A DNA stretch of 64,000 nucleotides from Kangiellaceae bacterium (GTDB lineage: Bacteria; Pseudomonadota; Gammaproteobacteria; Enterobacterales; Kangiellaceae): positions 1-64,000 of the forward strand of contig JAPHTP010000094.1 of the NCBI GenBank assembly GCA_026196875.1, read 5' to 3'. Both the position numbers and the translations under genes were made by a program. Of this stretch, positions 44,007 through 52,524 are shown in pieces. A model generated the notes under the pieces. It saw only the letters and a list, made by a program, of their open reading frames with translations, was not told the DNA's origin and ran no database searches. The first letter of the stretch is position 1. The number at the start of each line of letters is the position of its first letter.

Positions 44007-45701
44007 TTGAAAATCTTAATCGCTGACGACAATAATGTAGAGCGTCTCATTCTATTTAAAGTGCTTGAGCAAGAAGGTCATGAAGTTGTTCAAGCACAAA
44101 CCGGCCAGCAGGCAATCGACTTTTTCTTCGAACATAATCCGTCTCTTGTTTTTCTTGATGTTTTAATGCCCGATATTGATGGTTATGAGGTCGCTTCCGC
44201 TATTAAGAGTGGCGAACAGCAGCGCTGGGTACCTATTATATTTCTCACTTCTCTCACTGATGCATACGATCTGGCTAAATGTATCGATTGTGGTGGAGAT
44301 GACTTTGTTTCCAAGCCCATTAATAGAATCATAATTAAGGCAAAAGTCGATGCCTTCTCCAGAATAGCTAAGTTGTATGAAACAATTGAGCAACAGAAAT
44401 CAGAGATTCAGTTCCATAACGATCACTTGGTTCAAGAGCAAGAAGCAGCCAAGAAAATTTTTAATAACATCGCCCATCGTGGATGCTTAGCGGCCGATAA
44501 TATTCACTACCACCTATCTCCTATGTCAATATTTAATGGAGATTTAATGCTCGCCGCAGAACCTCCAATGGGTGGGATGCGGTTGATGTTGGCCGACTTT
44601 ACCGGGCATGGACTACCTGCTGCGATTGGAGCAATGCCGACCTCAGAAATTTTTTATGGCATGACCAAAAAAGGATTTGCTATTCCTGATGTAATGACGG
44701 AAATGAATACTCGATTGCACTCAGTGCTACCGCGTGGTGTTTTTTGTTGTGTGGTTATTGCCGACATTGACACGCTAGATGAAAGAATAACTATTTGGAA
44801 TGCTGGAGCGCCGCAGGCTTACGTAATTGACACGCAAACCAACAATATAGAGCAAGTACATTCAAGTCATCTACCTTTGGGAGTACAATCTCCACAACGT
44901 TTTAAAGTTGAACCACAAGTTTTCAGGTTTTCAAAACAACACAAGTTGCTCGCTGTTACTGACGGCATCATCGAATCTATTAATCCAGAAGGGGAAATGT
45001 TCGGTGAGGAAAAAATGCTCGATTACATCAAAGACAACATAACTTTAGACAATTTGTGTGATGGACTAGTAAATGAAGTTGTCGAGTTTACCAACGATGC
45101 TGATCAAGGCGATGACTTAAGTTTATTGGAAGTGGCCTTTCCTCATCATCATTTGGAGCAGCCAGACCTGGATGAAGACCAGGCACACGCGCAGACAGGC
45201 ACTCTCGACTCTCAGCTCAGTCTTTGCTTACGAGGAAGATCGCTGGGGCGTTTTGATCCAATTCCTCTTCTACTGCAGACTCTTCTAGAATGTCGAGAGC
45301 TAACGCCACACCGTTCTCGTATATTCACCATTCTTTCAGAACTTTATAACAATGCCTTGGAGCATGGCGTTCTAGGGCTAGATTCTGGGATAAAAAGTGG
45401 TAGCGAAGGATTCGCAAAATACTACCAGTTGAGAACGGAAGGTCTGATGATGCTTAATGAAGGGTTCGTCGAAGTCAATGTTGACCATAAACCGCTTACT
45501 GACGGCGGAGAGATTATTTTTAATTTCCGCGATAGTGGCAAAGGATTCGAGTTCGAAAAAATCATCGCTTCGGGCAGTAAACACTTGAGTGGCAGGGGAT
45601 TACCCTTGCTTATGAACTTATGTGAATCAATTGAACATTTTGATAATGGTACTCACATACGCGCGGTCTATCGTTGGCATGCCAAAGAGCATGAGGAATA
45701 A
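44007..45701 (+). CDS. hsbR: HsbR-like response regulator with PP2C phosphatase and kinase domains
   Basis: Three-domain regulator, 564 residues: receiver at 1-120 with Asp51 (VFLDVLMPDIDG), coiled linker, SpoIIE/PP2C phosphatase at about 170-370 (MLADFTGHGLPAAIGAMP; VTDGIIES), and an HATPase_c anti-sigma kinase domain at about 420-560 (LSELYNNALEHGVL; DSGKGFEFE; GRGLPLL). This is HsbR architecture; by family it phosphorylates and dephosphorylates the HsbA-type STAS protein and takes phosphate from HptB. The TTG start has no clear Shine-Dalgarno. 53 bp after hsbA and 6 bp before the Hpt gene. Confidence 0.85.
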   Translation: MKILIADDNNVERLILFKVLEQEGHEVVQAQTGQQAIDFFFEHNPSLVFLDVLMPDIDGYEVASAIKSGEQQRWVPIIFLTSLTDAYDLAKCIDCGGDDFVSKPINRIIIKAKVDAFSRIAKLYETIEQQKSEIQFHNDHLVQEQEAAKKIFNNIAHRGCLAADNIHYHLSPMSIFNGDLMLAAEPPMGGMRLMLADFTGHGLPAAIGAMPTSEIFYGMTKKGFAIPDVMTEMNTRLHSVLPRGVFCCVVIADIDTLDERITIWNAGAPQAYVIDTQTNNIEQVHSSHLPLGVQSPQRFKVEPQVFRFSKQHKLLAVTDGIIESINPEGEMFGEEKMLDYIKDNITLDNLCDGLVNEVVEFTNDADQGDDLSLLEVAFPHHHLEQPDLDEDQAHAQTGTLDSQLSLCLRGRSLGRFDPIPLLLQTLLECRELTPHRSRIFTILSELYNNALEHGVLGLDSGIKSGSEGFAKYYQLRTEGLMMLNEGFVEVNVDHKPLTDGGEIIFNFRDSGKGFEFEKIIASGSKHLSGRGLPLLMNLCESIEHFDNGTHIRAVYRWHAKEHEE

Positions 45702-45707
45702 AGTAAA

Positions 45708-46043
45708 GTGACAGATGTGTTAGACAGCACGATTATTTCTGAGCTACAAGAGATCATGGGAGAAGATTTAGGAATGCTTCTCGAGACTTATGTTGAAGAC
45801 ACTCAACAAAAAATTGAGCAACTTAAATCTGAAATCAAAGAAAAAAATACCGATAGTATTCGCAGAACGGCGCACAGCATTAAAGGCAGCAGTAAGAATG
45901 TCGGTGCTACTGAGCTTGCCGACTGGTGTCAACAGATGGAAACTGGCGCTCGCGAAGAAAACCTCCAAGACGTTGACATTCAGCTAGCTAACATAGAGTC
46001 GTCATTTCAAAATGTGTGCGATGCAATTCAGTCCTTAACTTAA
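45708..46043 (+). CDS. hptB: HptB-like histidine phosphotransfer protein
   Basis: A 111-residue Hpt domain with phospho-acceptor His56 in RRTAHSIKGSSKNVGA and the downstream LADWCQQMETGAR helix. GTG start. Size and neighbours match HptB, which relays phosphate from hybrid kinases (RetS, PA1611-type in Pseudomonas) to HsbR. Here the order is hsbA-hsbR-hptB. No hybrid kinase lies in this window, so upstream partners are elsewhere. Confidence 0.85.
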   Translation: MTDVLDSTIISELQEIMGEDLGMLLETYVEDTQQKIEQLKSEIKEKNTDSIRRTAHSIKGSSKNVGATELADWCQQMETGAREENLQDVDIQLANIESSFQNVCDAIQSLT

Positions 46044-46091
46044 GACTTCCCTTTAATTATTCAATCCAGACTTTCGACAGTTTTCTAAACC

Positions 46092-46107
46092 TGGCACTTT
46101 CGTTGCA
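46092..46107 (+). promoter_or_regulatory. Sigma-54 promoter of fliK
   Basis: TGGCACT-TTCG-TTGCA: GG at 46093-46094 and GC at 46105-46106, 10 bp between. Predicted start is near 46118, about 59 nt ahead of fliK. A near-perfect RpoN match. Confidence 0.82.
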
Positions 46108-46176
46108 AAGTATTATCCCGTTAGCACCTGAGTGGTGTTGTAATCATTTCTTATCGGATTGTATTGGGTGATAAAT

Positions 46177-47793
46177 ATGAGTCAAGTTCAGGCAGGTTCA
46201 GTATCCCAAGTTTTAGGTCTATTGTTTGGCGGGAGTACTATAAATGCTGAAAATACTTTTAAAATCAAGGCCCAAGCAATAGGTGTTGATAATGAGAATT
46301 TTTCTGAACAGCTTCAATTAGCGGTCTCCCAGCTACTTCAAAACAAAAAACTAGGAGAGCGAGGCATTGATTTTGATGACGAATTTTTAGGCCAAGCGGA
46401 GCAGTTTGTAAATAAAGGTGGCAAGTTTTTTCCGCAATTCGAACAAGATAGCATAGATCTCTCTCAGCTTGATTTATCCCAGCTTGACTTGTTGGCCAAG
46501 GAGTTGTCAGAAATAGAACAATGGGGCATAGAAAAAGATTTATCAGAAAAGGAGTTACAGCAACTTTTTGCATCATTTGTAGACAAAAAAATGAGTTCGT
46601 TAAAACAGAGCTTGGCAGAGATGGATAATCCAGATCTTGTCAGCATCAATGCGCAATTGAAGAATATTGACGCACTTGAAAAATTGAAAGAGCACATAGC
46701 TGTAACTTTAAATCAAATTAAAGCCGCTAGTAGCCTAAGTGAACGGTCGCAGCATGAAGCAAATAAGTCTAATGTCATAGGGAGTTCTGGAACAACAAAT
46801 GCGCAACTAAAATCAGACTCGTTTTTTGCTGAGCAATCATCTCAATCTGAAAATGCTTCAAGACAAAGCCTCGAATCAGGTAGTAAAGGTTCCGATGATG
46901 GTATAGCAGGGATCTTGGCGAAAAAAGATACTCAAAACAAAACGAATATATTTGACAGGAATCTGGTAAAAATTGACGGCGAAAATCTAAGCAAAGAGAA
47001 GCTTGCAAAACTCTCTGCTGAAGATTTAGACGCAAACAATGCTTTACTGGATGAAAAAGCTAAAAAGGTAGAGCTCAATCTATCCGCTGACAAGAAAATG
47101 TCAGACCAAAAAGAAAAGTTTAGTAGTAAGCTTTTGCAGCGACTAGATAACAGTCAGATCTTTGCCAAAGACAAAACACTCAGCTTTGAACAGCAAAAGG
47201 TCGCCAGCCTATTGCCGAATGCAGACTTAGAGGTTTTAAGCAGCAATGGCGGTAAGCTTCATTTGAATCCAGCGTCTGAGACATTTACATCCTTCTTTGC
47301 TAGTGGTACTACAACCGCTACTAATGAGCAAACTGGGCAGAGCATTAATAGCGTAAATACCAAATTGGAACCCAGCTCAGAATTTACTCAAGGGTTAAAG
47401 CTAAAACAGAATTTCGCACCTAACTTAAGCATGAGAATTCAATGGATGTTTAGACAATCCCTGTCTAGTGCTGAAATTTTAATGGACCCTCCTGAAATGG
47501 GACCTTTAAGTGTGAAGGTTAATAAATCCAATGGTGAGATCAATATTCTTTTTCAAGTCTCGAATTTAGCGACCAAAGAAACACTTGAAGATAATTTAAC
47601 CAAGCTAAAAGATATGCTGGAGCAACAAGGAATAAATTTAGGGGAAGCCCAAGTTCAGCATAAAGAGAGCCAGTTAGCAGAAAAAGAAAATGATGAAACT
47701 GAAAGTTCTTCCGAGGAGATAATGGAAGAAGAGTCACAGCGAACAGAAACCATAGTGGCTAAGAGTGAACATCTGGTGGATACCTATTCTTAA
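46177..47793 (+). CDS. fliK: Hook-length control protein FliK
   Basis: Exported ruler that sets hook length and triggers the export-specificity switch through FlhB. The start at 46177 (MSQVQAGSVSQVL) is preferred over an ATG 18 bp upstream; length is 538. A long disordered Lys/Glu/Ser/Gln-rich body (about 1-400) is followed by the conserved Flg_hook domain at about 415-500 (MRIQWMFRQSLSSAEILMDPPEMGPLSVKVNKSNGEINILF; KLKDMLEQQGINLGEAQVQ). A Leu/Ser/Asp repeat (IDLSQLDLSQLDLL) lies near residue 90. It has its own sigma-54 promoter. Confidence 0.92.
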   Translation: MSQVQAGSVSQVLGLLFGGSTINAENTFKIKAQAIGVDNENFSEQLQLAVSQLLQNKKLGERGIDFDDEFLGQAEQFVNKGGKFFPQFEQDSIDLSQLDLSQLDLLAKELSEIEQWGIEKDLSEKELQQLFASFVDKKMSSLKQSLAEMDNPDLVSINAQLKNIDALEKLKEHIAVTLNQIKAASSLSERSQHEANKSNVIGSSGTTNAQLKSDSFFAEQSSQSENASRQSLESGSKGSDDGIAGILAKKDTQNKTNIFDRNLVKIDGENLSKEKLAKLSAEDLDANNALLDEKAKKVELNLSADKKMSDQKEKFSSKLLQRLDNSQIFAKDKTLSFEQQKVASLLPNADLEVLSSNGGKLHLNPASETFTSFFASGTTTATNEQTGQSINSVNTKLEPSSEFTQGLKLKQNFAPNLSMRIQWMFRQSLSSAEILMDPPEMGPLSVKVNKSNGEINILFQVSNLATKETLEDNLTKLKDMLEQQGINLGEAQVQHKESQLAEKENDETESSSEEIMEEESQRTETIVAKSEHLVDTYS

Positions 47794-47904
47794 CACCTTT
47801 TCCCGTAGGTAAATGTTTTGTTTGTCAGTTTTTTGGCAAATCTGTTCGTTACTTTCCCGTCGAATGCCATTAATTTGACTATACTCAATTAAGTACCTCT
47901 CTAA

Positions 47905-47926
47905 GCCCTTGAAATAGGGCATTTTT
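47905..47926 (+). terminator. Probable weak terminator after fliK
   Basis: GCCCT (47905-47909) pairs with AGGGC (47916-47920) around a 6-nt loop and is followed by ATTTTTATC. Only 5 GC-rich base pairs, so termination may be partial. The fliL promoter follows 20 bp on. Confidence 0.5.
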
Positions 47927-47941
47927 ATCGTCACCAGCATC

Positions 47942-47957
47942 TGGTATGTCTTTTGCA
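47942..47957 (+). promoter_or_regulatory. Sigma-54 promoter of the fliL operon
   Basis: TGGTATG-TCTT-TTGCA: GG at 47943-47944 and GC at 47955-47956, 10 bp between. Predicted start is near 47968. It would drive fliLMNOPQR-flhB. Confidence 0.75.
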
Positions 47958-48035
47958 TTCTCCTAAAAGGGGAAACTTGAAAAGACGTCGATAGGAAAAG
48001 AGAGCCATCCTTTTTTCTATTTATTTGGAGTAAAC

Positions 48036-48557
48036 ATGGCAAACGAAGATCAGGATCTTGAACTCGATATTGATGAAGGAGACAGCGGAGCTAGTGGCAA
48101 AAGCAAGAAGTTCATCATTATCGGCGCAGCCGCTGTTTTACTAATTGGAGCCGGTATTGCTGCCTTTTTCATGTTTAGCGGTGATTCCGCTAGTTCAGGA
48201 GACGAAACTGCTGAAACCGTTGAAGATGCACCGAAGGAGCCTGCTCAATATGTAGGTGTGCCGGAGGCGATAACGTCAAATATCCCCGGCAACAAACGTA
48301 GTCGCACCGTACAGATCAAAATGAGTTTTATGGTACGCGGTGATGATGCGGTCGACACGGTTAAACTACATATGCCACAACTAAAAAATGATGTATTGAT
48401 GCTAGTGAGCCAGCAATCAGCTGATGAATTGAAAACACCCGAAGGTAGGCTAGCGTTGCAACAAAAATCGCTTGAAACTGTTCAGGCAACTCTCACCGAT
48501 TTGGTCGGAGAGCCTACGGTAGAGAGAGTGTTGTTTATAAGTTTTGTAATGCAGTGA
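48036..48557 (+). CDS. fliL: Flagellar basal body-associated protein FliL
   Basis: Single-pass inner-membrane protein that forms rings around stator units and supports torque at high load. The 173 residues have an acidic N-terminus, a transmembrane helix at about 25-48 (KKFIIIGAAAVLLIGAGIAAFFMF), an acidic linker and the periplasmic FliL domain (IKMSFMVRGDDAVDTVKLHMPQLKNDVLMLVSQQSADEL). TTTGGAG gives a good Shine-Dalgarno. First gene of fliLMNOPQR. Confidence 0.95.
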   Translation: MANEDQDLELDIDEGDSGASGKSKKFIIIGAAAVLLIGAGIAAFFMFSGDSASSGDETAETVEDAPKEPAQYVGVPEAITSNIPGNKRSRTVQIKMSFMVRGDDAVDTVKLHMPQLKNDVLMLVSQQSADELKTPEGRLALQQKSLETVQATLTDLVGEPTVERVLFISFVMQ

Positions 48558-48609
48558 TAGATTGATAATCCAGTGATAGATCCAATTTGATAAAAGTTGA
48601 ACTAAAAAG

Positions 48610-49605
48610 ATGTCAGACTTATTAAGCCAAGACGAAATTGATGCGTTACTCCATGGTGTGGATGATGGTGACATCGACGTTGAAGAAGAGTCGTTAGATC
48701 CCTCCGAAGCCAGGCCCTATGACTTTTCTTCGCAAGATCGAATTGTCAGAGGGCGTATGCCTTCTTTGGAAATGGTTAATGAGCGGTTCGCTCGGCATAT
48801 GCGAATTAGTCTATTTAACATGATGCGGCGCAGTGCTGAAATTTCCGTGAATGGTATTCAAATGATTAAATTCAGCGAATACATTCACAGTTTATTTGTA
48901 CCAACTAGTCTCAATATGGTGAAAATAAAGCCGCTAAGAGGAACCGCACTATTTACCCTGGAAGCAAAACTGGTTTTTATATTAGTGGACAATTTTTTTG
49001 GCGGTGATGGCCGATTCCACGCAAAAATTGAAGGGCGGGAATTTACACCGACAGAAAGGCGAATTATTCAACTTTTATTGCAGCAGGCATTTGTGGATTT
49101 AAAAGAAGCCTGGTCACCGGTGATGAAAGTTGACTTCGAATATATGGACTCAGAAGTTAACCCGGCGCTAGCGACGATTGTCAGCCCTTCTGAAGTTGTT
49201 TGTGTTTGCAGCTTTAATATTGAGTTAGATGGTGGTGGCGGAAATTTCCACGTCACTATGCCTTACTCCATGTTGGAACCGATTAGAGATAAATTGGATG
49301 CAGGGATCCAAAGTGACAGGGATGATGTCGATGATCGCTGGACCGATGCTTTAAAGGAAGAAATTCTGACAGCCGAGGTGGAAGTTAGCAGTACATTGGT
49401 AGAGACAGAAGTAAGTCTGCGCGATGTTATGACATTTAAAGAAGGCGATATCATTCCTATTAATATGCCAGAGTTAGTAACCATTAGTGCTCAGGATACA
49501 CCTTGTTTTAGGGCAAGCTTCGGCACTTCAAATGGACATATGGCAGTCAAGATTGAAGAAGAAATTTCCCGCGAGCATATTATGCGGACGTTACTAGAGG
49601 ATTGA
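48610..49605 (+). CDS. fliM: Flagellar motor switch protein FliM
   Basis: C-ring protein that binds phosphorylated CheY and switches motor rotation. The CheY-binding N-terminal peptide is LLSQDEIDALLHGV (residues 4-17). It is followed by the middle CheC-like domain (RFARHMRISLFNMMRRSAEI, FVPTSLNMVKIKPLRG, FGGDGRFH) and the C-terminal FliN-like SpoA domain (about 250-331). It is 331 residues, standard length. The N-terminal motif is echoed four times in the linker of the CheA at 60308. Confidence 0.97.
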   Translation: MSDLLSQDEIDALLHGVDDGDIDVEEESLDPSEARPYDFSSQDRIVRGRMPSLEMVNERFARHMRISLFNMMRRSAEISVNGIQMIKFSEYIHSLFVPTSLNMVKIKPLRGTALFTLEAKLVFILVDNFFGGDGRFHAKIEGREFTPTERRIIQLLLQQAFVDLKEAWSPVMKVDFEYMDSEVNPALATIVSPSEVVCVCSFNIELDGGGGNFHVTMPYSMLEPIRDKLDAGIQSDRDDVDDRWTDALKEEILTAEVEVSSTLVETEVSLRDVMTFKEGDIIPINMPELVTISAQDTPCFRASFGTSNGHMAVKIEEEISREHIMRTLLED

Positions 49606-49622
49606 TAATTTGAGGACTAAAT

Positions 49623-50006
49623 ATGGCTGGTGAAGATGACGGCGCCGACGAATGGGCTGATGCGATGAATGAGCAGGCTGAAGCCGAAGCGCAAGCAGCG
49701 GAAATGGAAACATTGCTCGAAGAAGGTGTGCCGAAAGATGTTGATAACGAAAGGCTTGATGTAATTCTGGATATTCCGGTATCTCTTTCTATGGAGGTAG
49801 GGAGAACTCAAATCCCAATACGTAACTTACTTCAATTGACTCAGGGTTCAGTTGTCGAACTCGATCGCCTGGCGGGTGAGCCACTTGATGTGATGGTTAA
49901 TGGAACCATGATTGCGCATGGAGAAGTGGTCGTAGTTAACGAAAAATATGGTATTCGACTGACCGATGTTATGAGCCCAGCGGAACGGATTCAAAAACTA
50001 AAATAA
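49623..50006 (+). CDS. fliN: Flagellar motor switch protein FliN
   Basis: Lower C-ring SpoA-domain protein that also docks FliH-FliI. The 127 residues have an acidic Ala/Glu-rich N-terminal helix (WADAMNEQAEAEAQAAEMETL) and the SpoA core at about 48-127 (LDVILDIPVSLSMEVGRTQIPIRNLLQLTQGSVVELDRLAGEPLDVMVNG). Begins 17 bp after fliM; its stop is about 10 bp before the fliO start. Confidence 0.97.
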   Translation: MAGEDDGADEWADAMNEQAEAEAQAAEMETLLEEGVPKDVDNERLDVILDIPVSLSMEVGRTQIPIRNLLQLTQGSVVELDRLAGEPLDVMVNGTMIAHGEVVVVNEKYGIRLTDVMSPAERIQKLK

Positions 50007-50016
50007 GGTGTTTGCC

Positions 50017-50598
50017 GTGAATCGACTAAGACTAAATAGGAGTAAGTATTTATTTTGTCAACTTGGTGGCAGCTTAATTCTAATTTCAAGTTTGTCGACA
50101 AGTGCGCAAGAAACTGCGAGCGGAATAACGACTATTTCGACTCAATCCCCAATGGAAAGTATCTTTCCGATGCTATTAGGTTTGTTATCGATCCTGGCGT
50201 TAATTTTTGGATTGGCTTTTGTTTTAAAACGGTTCACCAACTTTAATCCTGGAGCAGGTAACATTAAAGTCTTGGAGTCGCAAAGATTAGGTGCAAAGGA
50301 AAGGCTTGTTATAGTTGAAGTTCAAGGGCAACAATTATTACTTGGTGTTACTCCACAAAGCATCACACAATTAGCCGAGTTAAAAAGGCCGATAGAAGCT
50401 CGAAAGAATTTTACTAATTTTGAAAGTTTAATGAAGCAAGTCCTTAATCCCGCCGGGTTTGTCAATGCAAAAAAAAGTAGTGAAAAATCTAACAAGAAGG
50501 GGCATCAGAGTTCTAATGCACCAATGGAACAGTTAGAAAACTCGGGAAACCACTCCATTAGAAACCAAAATAGTCACGAGAACTTCGAGGACTCCTAG
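50017..50598 (+). CDS. fliO: Flagellar export gate assembly protein FliO
   Basis: Small membrane protein that helps FliP fold into the export gate. The GTG at 50017 is preferred because AAGGTG lies ahead at good spacing; a GTG at 50008 would add three residues. Of 193 residues, the N-terminus has a hydrophobic signal-like stretch (LILISSLSTSAQ), then a transmembrane helix (FPMLLGLLSILALIFGLAFVLKRF at about 50-72) and the FliO cytoplasmic domain (IKVLESQRLGAKERLVIVEVQGQQLLLGV). The C-terminal 60 residues are Asn/Ser/Lys-rich and disordered. Confidence 0.9.
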   Translation: MNRLRLNRSKYLFCQLGGSLILISSLSTSAQETASGITTISTQSPMESIFPMLLGLLSILALIFGLAFVLKRFTNFNPGAGNIKVLESQRLGAKERLVIVEVQGQQLLLGVTPQSITQLAELKRPIEARKNFTNFESLMKQVLNPAGFVNAKKSSEKSNKKGHQSSNAPMEQLENSGNHSIRNQNSHENFEDS

Positions 50599-51333
50599 AT
50601 GCGCTGGTTGCTTATACTTTTCATCGGTGTATTTCTTTCGCCGCAGGTTTTTGCGGACGCAGGGATCCCTGTGTTATCGGTAGAAACCAATCAAAATGGA
50701 AACCAACAGTATAGCGTTACTTTGCAAGTTCTAGGGTTAATGACCTTGCTTACCTTTCTTCCGGCCATCGTAATGATGATGACCTCATTTATTCGAGTTA
50801 CTGTTGTTTTCGCAATATTGCGCCAAGCGCTGGGGATGCAGCAGACTCCGAGTAATCAGATATTAATCGGTCTTAGTTTGTTCTTAACTTTTTTTATCAT
50901 GTCGCCCATCATCGAAAGAGTGAACCAGGAAGCGGTTCAACCTTATATCAATGAGACCATGGATGCTAGCAGCGCTTTAGAGGCTGCTTCTGTTCCATTT
51001 AGTCAGTTCATGTTGGAACAAACGAGAGAAAGTGACCTGGTGCTATTTATGGATTTATCTGGAACTGAGCAGTTAGAAGAGGGGCAGTTACCACCGTTTA
51101 AAGTGCTTGTTCCTGCTTTTATCATTAGTGAGCTTAAGACTGCATTCCAAATTGGTTTTTTACTTTTTATTCCATTTCTAATTATCGATCTTGTAATTGC
51201 AAGCATACTGATGGCGATGGGGATGATGATGCTTTCGCCACTCATTATTTCGTTGCCATTTAAAATTATGTTGTTCGTTTTAGTCGACGGTTGGGCATTA
51301 GTCGTCGGCACATTAGCGAACAGTTTTACTTAA
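50599..51333 (+). CDS. fliP: Flagellar export gate protein FliP
   Basis: Core of the type III export gate (FliP5-FliQ4-FliR1). The 244-residue protein has a cleavable signal peptide ([19 protein letters not shown]), then [50 protein letters not shown], the FliP signature, and the C-terminal [11 protein letters not shown]. Starts immediately after the fliO stop. Confidence 0.97.
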   Translation: MRWLLILFIGVFLSPQVFADAGIPVLSVETNQNGNQQYSVTLQVLGLMTLLTFLPAIVMMMTSFIRVTVVFAILRQALGMQQTPSNQILIGLSLFLTFFIMSPIIERVNQEAVQPYINETMDASSALEAASVPFSQFMLEQTRESDLVLFMDLSGTEQLEEGQLPPFKVLVPAFIISELKTAFQIGFLLFIPFLIIDLVIASILMAMGMMMLSPLIISLPFKIMLFVLVDGWALVVGTLANSFT

Positions 51334-51387
51334 TGCAATTTGGCTCTAACGTCATGTTTGGGCAAGATTGCAATATAGGGGGAATCA

Positions 51388-51657
51388 ATGACACCAGAAA
51401 CTGTAGTTGAGGTTTTTAGAAACGCCCTCTATCTGATTATCTTGTTGGTCGGCGCAATTATCACGCCTGGCCTTATTGTTGGTTTGCTAGTCGCAGTTTT
51501 CCAAGCGGCAACTAGTATCAATGAACAAACACTTTCTTTTCTTCCTCGTTTGTTGGTTACTCTCGCAACTATGATGTTTTTGGCAAATTGGATTTTTGCC
51601 AGTTTAGTGGATTTTTCCATTGAGCTTTATTCGCTAATTCCTGAGTTGATCGGTTGA
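51388..51657 (+). CDS. fliQ: Flagellar export gate protein FliQ
   Basis: Two-helix hairpin subunit of the export gate, 89 residues. Helix 1 is YLIILLVGAIITPGLIVGLLVAVFQAATSINEQTLSFLPRL with the conserved Q-A-x-T-x-I-x-E-x-T motif, and helix 2 is LVTLATMMFLANWIFASLVDFSIEL. It precedes fliR by 3 bp. AGGGGGAAT upstream is the ribosome-binding site. Confidence 0.97.
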   Translation: MTPETVVEVFRNALYLIILLVGAIITPGLIVGLLVAVFQAATSINEQTLSFLPRLLVTLATMMFLANWIFASLVDFSIELYSLIPELIG

Positions 51658-51660
51658 ATA

Positions 51661-52443
51661 ATGTTAGAGTTAAGTGCTGAACAAATACTGCAATTAATGG
51701 CGATATACGTATTACCTTTTGCTCGCTTGTCCGGCATGCTCATGACTTTGTCAGTAGTTGGTTCCAAAAATGTCTCTCCCAGATTTAGACTTTTGCTTGC
51801 ATTAGCGGTCACCGCGTTAGTCGTGCCCACTTTGCCTACAACGGAGCCGGTCCAATTATTTACATTATCTAGTTTTTTGCTCGTTGTAGAACAAATGCTT
51901 ATCGGGATCGCTATGGGGTTTGTGACTCGGTTGCTGTTAGAAACATTTGTTGTAGGCGCACAAATAATTGCCATGCAGTCTGGTTTAGGCTTTGCCTCTT
52001 TAGTAGATCCTGCAAACGGAACTAGTGTTCCGGCATTGGGACAATTTTTCTTAATGTTAACGACCATGTTGTTTCTTGCTTTTGATGGTCACCTATTAAT
52101 GATCCGATTGGTGGTAGAAAGCTTTCACTCCTTGCCTATTGGCAGTGATGCTTCGCTATTCGAACTGCTTTTTAAAGTAGTTAGTTGGTCGAAATGGGTG
52201 TTTGCAACTGCGTTGATCATGGCGTTGGTGAGCATTGCTTCATTATTAATCGTTAATATTTCCTTTGGCGTAATGACGAGGGCTGCGCCTCAGATTAATG
52301 TGTTTGCAGTGGGTTTTCCTTTGACAATGGTGTCGGGACTCATATTGGTCTGGTTAACTTTAAATTATTTTCTTCCTCATTTTGAATCACAAATGGTTCG
52401 AGCAACCGGACTTGTTTGCAGTATGGTTAGCTTAGATTGTTGA
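51661..52443 (+). CDS. fliR: Flagellar export gate protein FliR
   Basis: Single-copy subunit that closes the spiral export gate. The 260 residues form five to six hydrophobic helices: YVLPFARLSGMLMTLSVVGSKNVSPRFRLLLALAVTALVVP, FLLVVEQMLIGIAMGFVTRLLLETFVVGAQIIAMQSGLGFASLVDPANGT (the FliR signature), then VSIASLLIVNISFGVMTRAAPQINVFAVGFPLTM. Ends 78 bp before flhB. Confidence 0.96.
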   Translation: MLELSAEQILQLMAIYVLPFARLSGMLMTLSVVGSKNVSPRFRLLLALAVTALVVPTLPTTEPVQLFTLSSFLLVVEQMLIGIAMGFVTRLLLETFVVGAQIIAMQSGLGFASLVDPANGTSVPALGQFFLMLTTMLFLAFDGHLLMIRLVVESFHSLPIGSDASLFELLFKVVSWSKWVFATALIMALVSIASLLIVNISFGVMTRAAPQINVFAVGFPLTMVSGLILVWLTLNYFLPHFESQMVRATGLVCSMVSLDC

Positions 52444-52524
52444 GCTGAGTTATAGGTGATATGAATTTTTGTGTACTTTTTGGATACGTCAGTTATGTTA
52501 GATGAGTTGATAAGGTGTTAAGTG

